Of a stretch of 64,000 nt of DNA, positions 1 through 8,052 are shown piece by piece. Position numbers and translations under genes: made by a program. Source of the DNA: a virus; the IMG/VR virus record IMGVR_UViG_3300042453_005404, positions 186,001-250,000 of that record; one strand, written 5' to 3'. Numbering within the stretch: the stretch's first letter is position 1; every line of letters starts with the position of its first letter. Below the pieces are notes generated by a model, which was not told the DNA's origin, did no database searches, and saw only the letters and a list, made by a program, of their open reading frames with translations.

Positions 1-226
1 CTTCAAGATCCATATCATTTAATATCATTTTCTTGGTACTGCGATGCCGTTTAGACAATCCTACAGACTTACGATGCTGCCCCGGTATTGCTTGCAGTAT
101 TATTCTTTTCAAACGAAACCAATCAGTTTCGTTGCCTTGCACGTAAGATGCTACATACTCTACTCGCTCTTTAATGTAATCTGGCAATGGCATATCGATA
201 AATATAATAGAACGTAACGTTGACAT
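1..226 (-). CDS. Hypothetical protein, N-terminal part (runs off window)
   Basis: An open frame with no stop runs leftward from an ATG at 226 to the window edge, giving about 75 residues. The protein starts MSTLRSIIFIDMPLPDYIKE and becomes rich in Lys and Arg (KRHRSTKK) near the edge. It is divergent from the portal gene, with a 68-base spacer that holds the portal SD. I do not recognise the family. The start is uncertain because only a weak A-rich stretch precedes it. Confidence 0.5.
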   Translation of the reverse strand, partial: MSTLRSIIFIDMPLPDYIKERVEYVASYVQGNETDWFRLKRIILQAIPGQHRKSVGLSKRHRSTKKMILNDMDLE

Positions 227-294
227 TTTTCATTTTGAACTAGAATACTTAATCTTTGTTATCTTTTTCTAGAAAAGACACTCAAGGTTAAGCA

Positions 295-2319
295 ATGGCT
301 AAAAAAGAAAAGAGCTTCTATCAGCGGCTAACACGATTGTTTCGCAGCGGTCCTGCGATTCGTAGAAAAGTTCGTGGTCAAGACTACAAAAACTTCTATG
401 ACAACCAAGTAGTTCAAAACAATCTTGGCTACTACGGTGCTGCTGGATTCAAGCGTGAAGCATCTCCGTTTTCTGTAATGGGAGCCTATGGCATCCTTGA
501 TCGTATGTCCAGATATGCAGAGTTTGCCGAAATGGAAAATACGGCAGATATAGCTACAGCATTAAACGTTTATGCTGATGAATCTTGTGCTTCAGATGAA
601 AACGGTAGAACGTTTCACATCTATAGCGATGTTCCACAAATCCAACGTGCATTAGAAGAACTCTTTTATGACGTAGTGAATATTGAGTTTAATGCTCGTC
701 GTATGGTTCGTAACCTTGTTAAAAACGGTGACTACTTCATGTATGTTGAAGTTGTTCCTGATTATGGTGTTATCAACGTAGAACCTCTTCCAGTAAACGA
801 AGTTGAACGTGAAGAAGGTTTTGATAAGCATGACCCTTACGCTGTTAGATTTAGACTTATAACAAGAGGCGGCAAGTATCTTGAAAACTGGCAGATGCTA
901 CACTTCCGTATTCTTGGTAACGATCTATTCCTTCCATATGGTACAAGCTTCCTAGAGTCAGCCAGAAGACCTTGGAGACAGTTAACCATGATGGAAGACT
1001 CCATGTTGGTATATCGTCTTGTAAGATCTCCAGAACGCAGAGTGTTTTACGTAGACGTAAGTGCCGTTCATCCAAATGATATTCCAAGTTATATGGAAGC
1101 TGTTAAAGAATCCATGCGTGGAGCAAGCGTTATCGAGCAACAAACGGGACGCCAAGACTTCCGTTATAATCCTCTTGCTATCGATGAAGACTACTTCCTG
1201 CCAACCAGACCAAACAATCAAACCAAGATTGAATCATTGGCTGGTGGACAAAACGCAACAGCTATCGAAGATGTTGAATATATTCACAAGAAGCTTATTG
1301 CAGCACTCATGGTACCAAAAGCTTATCTGACTTATGATGAAGCTATTAGTTCCAAAGCAACTCTTGCGCAAGAAGACATTCGTTTTTCCAGAACAGTTGG
1401 TCAGTTGCAAAAGATTTTGATTGCAGAGCTTAACAAGCTTGCAATGATTCATCTTTATGCGCTCGGTTTTTCTGGAGATGATTTGTTGAACTTTGATATC
1501 AAGTTTTCAAATCCATCAACTGTTGCCGTGCAGCAAAAGCTTGCTCTTATTTCAAGCAAACTTGAGATTGCAGCAAAAGCTTTGGAGTTAGGCAAAGAAA
1601 CCGGTTTGTTAAGCTTCAACTACATTCAACGAGAAATTCTTGGCTTGCGCCCAGAACAAATAAACATAATCAAACAAGAAGCTCGTCAAGATCAAGTTAC
1701 AATGGCCGAGCTTAAGAAAATCGCAGAGAATCCTCCGTTTGATAAAAGCATCGATTCAAACGTTGATATATTCGACAAAAGCAACTATGAAGTTCCTACT
1801 TCACCATATGCCCCAGACAAAAAAGAACTTCGCAAAGTTGAGATTCAAAATCAAGAAGAAGAGCAAGAGTATCAAGCCAAGCGAGCAAAAGAGCGTGAAG
1901 AAAAATCTGGAAATAACAGTGGTGCTCCTATTAGATTCAGTCCAACACCAAATCTTGATAAAAGCTTTAGAAAGTCTAGAAGAAGCAAAGCGTTTACAGG
2001 TGATCGAGCTCTTGTGATGCCAGACTTTAAAAAGATGTTGGATATCACCAACAATCGTTATGCAAAAGATCCATACGACATGGCATCAATACGTAAGTTT
2101 ATGTTAGAAGAATCTGAGATGGAGAAAGACTTGTTTGATAGAACTCACGGTTTACCGTTTGGCTTGACAAAAGAAATGCAAGCTTCGCTTAGAAAACTAA
2201 ATGAAACTTTGAATGCACATAAAACTGTACAATCAGTAGAACTAGTTAACGAAAAAACAAATTCGATCAATACCAATGATGAACTATTCCTTATAGAAAA
2301 AGAGTTGAAATCGGAATAA
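295..2319 (+). CDS. Portal vertex protein (T4 gp20-like)
   Basis: Forms the dodecameric portal ring at the unique capsid vertex, through which DNA is packaged and to which the neck attaches. The 674 residues (T4 gp20 has 524) show the gp20 core: a basic N-terminus, ILDRMSRYAEFAEMENT near residue 67, DYFMYVEVVPDYG near 145, and the clip and stem region RSPERRVFYVDV with MVPKAYLTYDEAISSKATLA near 340. The C-terminal 150 residues are charged and probably disordered, which explains the extra length. SD AAGG precedes the ATG. It heads the head-gene operon, upstream of the protease, as in T4. Confidence 0.93.
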   Translation: MAKKEKSFYQRLTRLFRSGPAIRRKVRGQDYKNFYDNQVVQNNLGYYGAAGFKREASPFSVMGAYGILDRMSRYAEFAEMENTADIATALNVYADESCASDENGRTFHIYSDVPQIQRALEELFYDVVNIEFNARRMVRNLVKNGDYFMYVEVVPDYGVINVEPLPVNEVEREEGFDKHDPYAVRFRLITRGGKYLENWQMLHFRILGNDLFLPYGTSFLESARRPWRQLTMMEDSMLVYRLVRSPERRVFYVDVSAVHPNDIPSYMEAVKESMRGASVIEQQTGRQDFRYNPLAIDEDYFLPTRPNNQTKIESLAGGQNATAIEDVEYIHKKLIAALMVPKAYLTYDEAISSKATLAQEDIRFSRTVGQLQKILIAELNKLAMIHLYALGFSGDDLLNFDIKFSNPSTVAVQQKLALISSKLEIAAKALELGKETGLLSFNYIQREILGLRPEQINIIKQEARQDQVTMAELKKIAENPPFDKSIDSNVDIFDKSNYEVPTSPYAPDKKELRKVEIQNQEEEQEYQAKRAKEREEKSGNNSGAPIRFSPTPNLDKSFRKSRRSKAFTGDRALVMPDFKKMLDITNNRYAKDPYDMASIRKFMLEESEMEKDLFDRTHGLPFGLTKEMQASLRKLNETLNAHKTVQSVELVNEKTNSINTNDELFLIEKELKSE

Positions 2320-2324
2320 ACATT

Positions 2325-2332
2325 CTACTTAT
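2325..2332 (+). promoter_or_regulatory. Late-promoter-like octamer CTACTTAT
   Basis: Exact CTACTTAT between the portal gene and the next gene, 53 bases before its ATG. It is one copy of a motif that recurs before many rightward genes in this window. Its role as a promoter is inferred from recurrence and position. Confidence 0.4.
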
Positions 2333-2385
2333 CAAACAGCTAGCCGCAAGCAGCTATCTAATATATCTGTAAGCAAGGTAAAAAA

Positions 2386-3258
2386 ATGCAAAAGCTAAAA
2401 CACAACAAAAAACGAAACACTGGATTGCTGTACGAGTTCTTTACACGTTACATTGGAAAAGCTATTTTAGAAAACAAAGACAACGATATCGGTAAAGCAA
2501 AAACGTTGTTAAAGAAACACTTCAACAAAGGAACAGACACTTACAAAGAACTAAAGCTTTTTAAAGCTTTATCTGAAAGTACCGTTTCTAGTCGTGAACA
2601 AGCATTGCATCTAATCAACAGAATTCGTGAAACAGTTAAACTGCAAAGTCAAGCTCGTTTGGATTTAGAAAAAACAAGCTTGATTCATGAAGTTAATGCA
2701 AACCTAAACGCAGATCTTTTTTTCGAAGAAACAATCCCAGATTATAAAAAACTTGCAACCATTCAAGTGTTGTTAAACACTTGGAGAGATGAAACTCTTA
2801 AAGAATCTGTAAGCGAAACAATTCAACTTGAAGAACGTCTTGTTGAGTTTATGCTGGAGAAACGAAACACAGCCGAACAAGCTACAGAAGCCGCTAGCAT
2901 GACAACCGAAGATGTTGATCGTCTTGTTGTTAATATAATGACAGAAAAAGTTAATAACCGTTATAACAGTCTTAATACAGAACAAAAAGATATCATTCGT
3001 TTGTTTGTGTTTAGCAAAGATAATGAAACATCAAAAAAACAACTTTCTGAGAGTTTAGAAAAACTTAAGCGTCGTTTTCTTGGAACTGTTGCCGCTCACT
3101 CTCATGAGTTTTCGACCGACACAGTTCTAATGAACAAACTCAATGAAATCCGCACTACACTACAAAAAGATTATGACGACACTTCAGTTATTACTGAAGA
3201 ACTTGTAACCTTCTATCTTGGCTTATCAAAACTAGAAGGAGAGGTTAAGGCAAAATGA
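2386..3258 (+). CDS. Head-module protein of unknown function
   Basis: 290 residues, largely helical and charged, starting MQKLKHNKKRNTGLLYEFF. It lies between portal and protease and overlaps the protease start by 4 bases (ATGA), so the two are probably translationally coupled. Proteins of similar size occur at this position in some T4-like phages, which suggests a head-assembly role, but I see no diagnostic motif. SD AAGG precedes the ATG. There are no membrane segments or signal peptide. Confidence 0.85.
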   Translation: MQKLKHNKKRNTGLLYEFFTRYIGKAILENKDNDIGKAKTLLKKHFNKGTDTYKELKLFKALSESTVSSREQALHLINRIRETVKLQSQARLDLEKTSLIHEVNANLNADLFFEETIPDYKKLATIQVLLNTWRDETLKESVSETIQLEERLVEFMLEKRNTAEQATEAASMTTEDVDRLVVNIMTEKVNNRYNSLNTEQKDIIRLFVFSKDNETSKKQLSESLEKLKRRFLGTVAAHSHEFSTDTVLMNKLNEIRTTLQKDYDDTSVITEELVTFYLGLSKLEGEVKAK

Positions 3259-3866
3259 ACGACAAAAAGTTTCTTCTCAAAGAGTTTACCGCCTTTGAGT
3301 ACAACGATTTAGATCTAGATAAAAGAGAAGAAGGAAAGCCACTTGTTCTTAATGGCATTCTTCAAAAAGCTAACACATTAAACCAAAACGGTCGTGTGTA
3401 TCCTCGTCATATCCTTGAACGTGAAATCCGTAACTACGAAAAACTTATTCGTGAAAACCGTGCATTCGGTGAACTAGACCATGCTAATGAACCAATCGTC
3501 AACATGAAAAACATTTCTCACGTTATTCGTGAGATTTGGATGGAAGGTGACGTAGTGTATGGTAAGGTAGAAATACTTGATACACCATGCGGTAAGATTA
3601 TCGAATCAATCATCAAGGCAAAGTGCAAGCCCGGTATCTCCAGCAGAGCTCTTGGTTCTCTTCAAAGAGAAAACAATGTAAACGTTGTTCAAGATGACTT
3701 GCAGATTATTTGCTGGGACTTTGTGAGCGAGCCATCAACTCCCAATGCTTTTATGACATTATCAGAAGCAAAGATCATCGACGGTGAAACTGCTAGAAAA
3801 GCCTTTAAAAAGAGCGATTTTGTTGAAAGAGCAGCCAACGAAATCCTATCCCTCAAAACAAAATAA
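3255..3866 (+). CDS. Prohead core protease (T4 gp21-like, peptidase S77)
   Basis: Serine protease that cleaves scaffold and capsid proteins at (L/I)xE sites during prohead maturation. The 203 residues match the family length (T4 212). Visible motifs are FGELDHANEP with the likely catalytic His76, KPGISSRALGS with the nucleophile Ser129 or Ser130, and WDFVSEPSTPNAFM at 154-167, which is conserved in the family. Its last about 33 residues (EAK to the end) are echoed by a second short copy at 4313-4426 beyond a homing-endonuclease relic. The 3' end has therefore probably been replaced or duplicated. Confidence 0.93.
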   Translation: MNDKKFLLKEFTAFEYNDLDLDKREEGKPLVLNGILQKANTLNQNGRVYPRHILEREIRNYEKLIRENRAFGELDHANEPIVNMKNISHVIREIWMEGDVVYGKVEILDTPCGKIIESIIKAKCKPGISSRALGSLQRENNVNVVQDDLQIICWDFVSEPSTPNAFMTLSEAKIIDGETARKAFKKSDFVERAANEILSLKTK

Positions 3867-3980
3867 CAACCATACCTGATACTTATTTCTAACCATACCA
3901 AGACCATACCGAAATATATTCTTGGTGGGTTAGAAAGAGAACGTTCTATGTTGTTTTTTTATCAAGGTTATTCATCTTAG

Positions 3981-4316
3981 ATGAATAAGCCAGACGTAAA
4001 AGAAAATCTACGGCAACAGCTTACGGGTAAGACGAGCGTTGAAAGGTACGGAGAAGCAAAAGCTGCGGAAGTGAAAAGAAAGCAAAGTTTATCTCGTAAG
4101 GGAAAATATACAGGCCAAGAAAGTTCAAGGTACAAAATTTTGAAAGATATACAGTTATGTTCTCCAGACGGAATGATTTATACTAATATTGAAGGAATCA
4201 AAGAATTTGCCGAGAAGCATGGTTTATCAAAAAATCATCTTTCTGAACTTTTATCTGGAAAAAGAAAAACACACCATGGATGGCACCTAGTTAATACAAA
4301 AGGTGATAATTTATGA
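3981..4316 (+). pseudogene. Homing-endonuclease remnant (DNA-binding part only)
   Basis: 111 residues without a nuclease domain. The segment GKTSVERYGEAKAAEVKRKQ followed by SLSRKGK is the linker/NUMOD-type repeat seen in GIY-YIG and HNH homing enzymes. The C-terminal about 48 residues (SPDGMIYT, FAEKHGLSKNHLSELLSGK, HHGWHL) form the same helix-turn-helix module that ends the GIY-YIG enzyme at 15417-16382. It starts at an ATG with no clear SD, preceded by 115 non-coding bases. I read it as a decayed or truncated element inserted near the end of the protease gene. It could still be expressed as a DNA-binding protein. Confidence 0.7.
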
Positions 4317-4426
4317 TGGCAGAAGCTAAACAATACGTTGCAAACATTGTTAAGACTGTGTTTACCAAAAGCGATCTTGTTGATCGTGCTGCAAACGAAA
4401 TATTAGCTCTTCGCAAAAAATCTTGA
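4313..4426 (+). pseudogene. Displaced second copy of the protease gene 3' end
   Basis: A 37-codon frame starting at an ATG that overlaps the stop of the relic (ATGA). Its product contains EAK, then FTKSDLVDRAANEILALRKK. The protease C-terminus has EAK, then FKKSDFVERAANEILSLKTK. Spacing and stop position match, so the two are homologous 3' ends. The simplest reading is that a mobile element arrived with its own version of the gene end and stranded the resident end downstream. It may be translated by coupling, but it lacks everything needed for protease activity. Confidence 0.8.
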
Positions 4427-4465
4427 AACAATTTATCGCTAGTAAACAATAAGAAGTAACATACC

Positions 4466-4990
4466 ATGAAAATCCAAAAAACAGAGTTTAAAACGATTGT
4501 TAAAGAGTGCCTTAAGGAACTTGTTGCCGAGGGCGCATTAGATCATATGGTTAGTGGAATGCTTGCTGAACGCTCAAACGTTTTACAACAACAAGCTGTT
4601 ATGCAAGATCCAAGAATCAAAATGGCTGCAAATGGCAATCCAGTAATGCAACAAATATTTGCCGATACAGCTGTTACTTCGCTTCCAATGCAACAACAAG
4701 GTATTATGCCAAATGGAATGACTCTTCCCGCTGGAGTTAATCTTGCTATGCTTGGAGAAAATCTATCTTCGCCTTCTTCTTTTGGTTATGTTCCACAAGC
4801 ACGTAATCCATTACCTCCAAGAGATCCAAATGCTGTTGCTGCACTTCAACAAATGGCTCAACCACAGCAAACCCCTGCATCTACATGGGCTCGTTTAGCT
4901 TTTAACTCACCCATTTCAAACCGTCCCGGTGGACCAAGAGGCACCGGAGAAAATCATCTTCCCGGTTCTAAAAAAGGTACTTTCGAATAA
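4466..4990 (+). CDS. Putative prohead core/internal protein
   Basis: 174 residues. The N-terminus MKIQKTEFKTIVKECLKEL is a basic amphipathic helix with several (L/I/V)xE sites, like T4 capsid-targeting sequences cleaved by gp21. The rest is rich in Gln, Met, Pro and Asn (MQQQAVMQ, AQPQQTP) and probably disordered. It lies between protease and scaffold, the usual place of core proteins. The function is inferred from position and N-terminus only. Confidence 0.75.
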   Translation: MKIQKTEFKTIVKECLKELVAEGALDHMVSGMLAERSNVLQQQAVMQDPRIKMAANGNPVMQQIFADTAVTSLPMQQQGIMPNGMTLPAGVNLAMLGENLSSPSSFGYVPQARNPLPPRDPNAVAALQQMAQPQQTPASTWARLAFNSPISNRPGGPRGTGENHLPGSKKGTFE

Positions 4991-5054
4991 CGTTGTTTAT
5001 TTTTGGTTGTGATCTATAGTTATTCTTGTAGAAACAACTACAGGAGAATAGGTC

Positions 5055-5675
5055 ATGGCAACAAGAGTTAACTACGAATCAACAGAAGCACCCCCGGTAA
5101 TGGAAACAATTGCTGCGGGAAGTCTTGGAAAAAGAAATGAAGCTGGCCTCGCAGCGGCTTTTGATGGCCCTAGTGAGGGTACCAGACATGGTGCTCCTAG
5201 AAATACCAATGACAATCGACTTCAACTTATAAGTATTGCAAGAGAAAAAATGGCAGAATATGATGGTGGAAACCAAATGTTCCCACAATATAGGAGAAAC
5301 TTTGTTCCAGCACCTGATGGCCCCGAATACGTAGCAGTAAGAGACAAAAACACTGTTTCTGTTGGTGTTGGTACAGGTCTTGGTTCAGCATACTCCCCAA
5401 CCATTGCTTCTCCCGGCGCACAAAACGGAATCAATCCAACCACCCTAGCAAGTATTTCTAGCTCTATCAATGGTGCAGTTATCGATGTACTCGATAACCC
5501 AAGCATTGCAGTTCACCAAAACGTTGGTGATGCAATTACTGGCAGAACTGGTGAAAGGGTCGGAGAAACTGGTCAAGTTCGCAGATTTAGGCTTGCTGTT
5601 GGATCTGGTGGTGCAGCCCCTACTAATAATTCCATAGCTACCTCGGTTGGGCAGTTTCCTCGTCCATTAACATGA
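5055..5675 (+). CDS. Head-module protein of unknown function
   Basis: 206 residues of low complexity, rich in Gly, Ala, Asn and Thr, with no helix-forming core, starting MATRVNYESTEAPPVMETIA. SD AGGAG lies 9 bases before the ATG. Position inside the head operon suggests a virion or core component. No family was recognised. Confidence 0.75.
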   Translation: MATRVNYESTEAPPVMETIAAGSLGKRNEAGLAAAFDGPSEGTRHGAPRNTNDNRLQLISIAREKMAEYDGGNQMFPQYRRNFVPAPDGPEYVAVRDKNTVSVGVGTGLGSAYSPTIASPGAQNGINPTTLASISSSINGAVIDVLDNPSIAVHQNVGDAITGRTGERVGETGQVRRFRLAVGSGGAAPTNNSIATSVGQFPRPLT

Positions 5676-5731
5676 TATTTAGTAAAACAAGCATATATAA
5701 GATTAAGTGAGTTTTTTAGGAGTTTAAACAC

Positions 5732-7990
5732 ATGTCAACACCCTTGTACCAAGAAGCCTTGATTGAAGCAAAAAAGCTTCGTGATGCAGCAGCAGCCGAA
5801 GCAAAAAATGCAGTTCTAGAAGCTGTGTCTCCATTGATCAAACAAATGATCGATAAAGAAATTTCTGGAATCATCTTGGAAGAAGGGGAACCACCTCCCG
5901 CACCAGAAGCTTCAGCCGATGTACCTCCACCTTCTCCACCAGCGCCTTCACCAGATGCAGGCTCAACAGGTCCAATCGGTGCTGCGCCTGCTGCCGGTGC
6001 GGAGGCCAAACCAACAATGCCGGGAATGACACCAGCAGTTGCTGCTGCTGCTCCTCCAATCAAATCTCCCGGCAGTGAAGTTATTGGCAAAATCGGTGTT
6101 GGACCAAATGGAGAACAACAACTCGTTGTCGATGTTGATTCTCTTTTTGAAAAAGAACCATTGCCAGCAACAACAGCAACAACAGCCATAACCCCCCCAG
6201 CAGAGGCAACACCCTCTACAGAAACAGCAGGATCAGAAGCTATGCCTCCAAATCCATCTTCACCAGAAGGTGAACAAACACCACAATCTCTTGAAGAAAT
6301 TTATCGTGCTGTACGTCGTTTCCTAAGTGAAGCAGATGCTCCTGCTCCTCCTGCTCCTCCTGCTGCTCCAGCAGCTCCTCCTGCTGCTCCTCCTGCTGTT
6401 CCTGATCCTGCTGCTCCTCCTGCTGTTCCTCCTGCTGTTCCTCCTGCTGTTCCTCCTGCTGCTCCTCCTGCTGCTCCTGATCCTGCTGCTCCTCCTGCTG
6501 TTCCTCCTGCTGTTCCTCCTGCTGTTCCTCCTGCTGCTCTTGATCCACTCAATCAAGCTGCGGGAGCAGCTCCAGTTCCACCACCAGTTCCACCACCGGG
6601 AGCAGCTCCAGTTCCAGATGCAAGTGCTCCACCTCCACCTGTAACTCCTGCTCCAGCAGCAGCGGGTGCTCCTGCTCCACCAATGCAAACTGAATACAAA
6701 ATCTTTAAACAAAACCTTGAACGTGCAGAAGGTTTGGTTAAAGCATTGCGTAGCAAGCAAGAAAATGGAAACATGTTGTTTTTGAAAGAAGCTTATGAAA
6801 AGCAACTTTTTTCACTTTATAACAACTTGCTTGGTTTAAAGGCAAAAAATGCAATATCCCCTAGACTATTTTCTTTCAATGAAGACAGATTGGGATTGCT
6901 ATATGAAAATCTGAACGTAATCACTAGTTATAAGCAAAATCCATTAACAAAGGGTAATATCATGGCAAAGAATAATTCATTGAAAGATTTAGTTAAATCA
7001 CTTTTTGAAGGTGCCGAAGGTTTTGAAGTAAAGGCACCAAATAAAATTGATCCCGCTGGAGATTCAACAGGTATCGACGACGAGCACCCTAAAAGTCATT
7101 CTGGTAATCCAAAAGGTATCAGAGTAGAAGCTGAAGATGCTCCATTCAGAACTAAGGAAAAGAAAGATTGGCCCGGTAAGCCATCACCAGAATCTCTTCT
7201 AGAACAACTAGAAGAAGAAATCGGTGAGCTTATGGCCGAAATGGAAAGGGATGGAACGAGCGACGATAGCAATCCATCAGACGAAGTTGTTCTTGAGCTT
7301 TCAGACAATGAAGTAATGTCTGAAGCTCGTAAGGCTCGCTCTCGTCTTAAGGCTCTTCGTGAACAAGCAGAAGACAGCCTTTCACTCACCATCGATCTAA
7401 AGGGTGTATCTGGTAAAGAAGTAGAAAATGTCAACGTATCGATTGATGGTGAAGAACTTGACGTTGATATGGAAGGCGGCGAGGAAGGTGAATTTGAAAT
7501 CGGCATGGAAGACGTTGAAGAGCCAGAAGACGACGTTAAAGAGCCAGAAGAATCAGAGGAAGACGACGTTGAAGAGCCAGAAGAAGAATCAGATTCGGAA
7601 GAAGAATCAGATTCGGAAGAAGAACTTCAAGAATCTCGTAGAATTGTTCGCAGAGCTATTAATGAAACCAAAACTCTTCGTGGACAGCTTCACGAGACAC
7701 AACTATTAACAGCTCGTTCATTGTATGTAAATAAGCTTTTCGTGAGGGACGAATTGACCGGGACACAAAAACGCAAAATCGTTGAGTATCTCGACAGTGC
7801 CAACACATTGGGAGAAGCAAAGGAAATCTACAATCGTATTGTACGTGTACTGGATGCTGGAAAGAAAAATGGGGAACTGATGAACGAATCAGCAGACCGT
7901 CCAGCACGAATGCTAGTAGAATCTGTAGAGCCAAGCTTCGACACTGCCCGCTGGCAAATTCTTGCTGGTGTGCGGAGAAACACAAAGTAG
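5732..7990 (+). CDS. Prohead scaffold (T4 gp22-like) with long proline-rich insert
   Basis: Likely the major scaffold of the prohead core, degraded by the protease after assembly. The 752 residues (T4 gp22 has 269) fall into parts. An N-terminal helix (LYQEALIEAKKLRDAAAAEA) ends in IILEE, a possible cleavage site. A Pro/Ala-rich tract covers about residues 200-310. A helical region follows, then a very acidic stretch (EEPEEESDSEEE). The C-terminal domain holds LYVNKLFVRDELTGTQKRKI, which resembles gp22-type scaffolds. It directly precedes the capsid gene, as in T4. An internal in-frame ATG at 6962 has a good SD and could give a shorter scaffold form. Confidence 0.75.
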   Translation: MSTPLYQEALIEAKKLRDAAAAEAKNAVLEAVSPLIKQMIDKEISGIILEEGEPPPAPEASADVPPPSPPAPSPDAGSTGPIGAAPAAGAEAKPTMPGMTPAVAAAAPPIKSPGSEVIGKIGVGPNGEQQLVVDVDSLFEKEPLPATTATTAITPPAEATPSTETAGSEAMPPNPSSPEGEQTPQSLEEIYRAVRRFLSEADAPAPPAPPAAPAAPPAAPPAVPDPAAPPAVPPAVPPAVPPAAPPAAPDPAAPPAVPPAVPPAVPPAALDPLNQAAGAAPVPPPVPPPGAAPVPDASAPPPPVTPAPAAAGAPAPPMQTEYKIFKQNLERAEGLVKALRSKQENGNMLFLKEAYEKQLFSLYNNLLGLKAKNAISPRLFSFNEDRLGLLYENLNVITSYKQNPLTKGNIMAKNNSLKDLVKSLFEGAEGFEVKAPNKIDPAGDSTGIDDEHPKSHSGNPKGIRVEAEDAPFRTKEKKDWPGKPSPESLLEQLEEEIGELMAEMERDGTSDDSNPSDEVVLELSDNEVMSEARKARSRLKALREQAEDSLSLTIDLKGVSGKEVENVNVSIDGEELDVDMEGGEEGEFEIGMEDVEEPEDDVKEPEESEEDDVEEPEEESDSEEESDSEEELQESRRIVRRAINETKTLRGQLHETQLLTARSLYVNKLFVRDELTGTQKRKIVEYLDSANTLGEAKEIYNRIVRVLDAGKKNGELMNESADRPARMLVESVEPSFDTARWQILAGVRRNTK
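6346..6545 (+). repeat. Tandem 12-base repeats encoding AVPP/AAPP in the scaffold gene
   Basis: In-frame units of GCTGTTCCTCCT and GCTGCTCCTCCT are repeated many times. They group into higher-order blocks, each starting GATCCTGCTGCT, at 6404, 6479 and 6542 (periods of 75 and 63 bases). The product is a rigid Pro/Ala linker. Frames on the other strand here are artefacts of the repeat. Confidence 0.9.
6949..6964 (+). promoter_or_regulatory. Internal SD and start codon within the scaffold gene
   Basis: AAAGGG lies 7 bases before an in-frame ATG at 6962 (codon 411). Translation from here gives a 342-residue protein starting MAKNNSLKDLVKSLFEG, a natural-looking N-terminus. It would contain the acidic and gp22-like parts without the proline-rich half. 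Either it is a real second start, or it marks an old fusion of two genes. Confidence 0.5.
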
Positions 7991-8052
7991 CACATAGTTA
8001 GAGATAAGATACCATATTAGGTACTAGAAAACAACGAATAAGGAGATTTTAA

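Noticed and set aside
3867-4312. Group I intron interrupting the protease gene
   Set aside because: The upstream protease frame is complete with its own stop, no intron core could be recognised, and the downstream fragment duplicates the end and does not continue it.
6240-6805. Several long open frames on both strands within the scaffold repeat region
   Set aside because: They are Gln-, Arg- or Leu-rich frames produced by the 12-base tandem repeat, with no SD and no domain.
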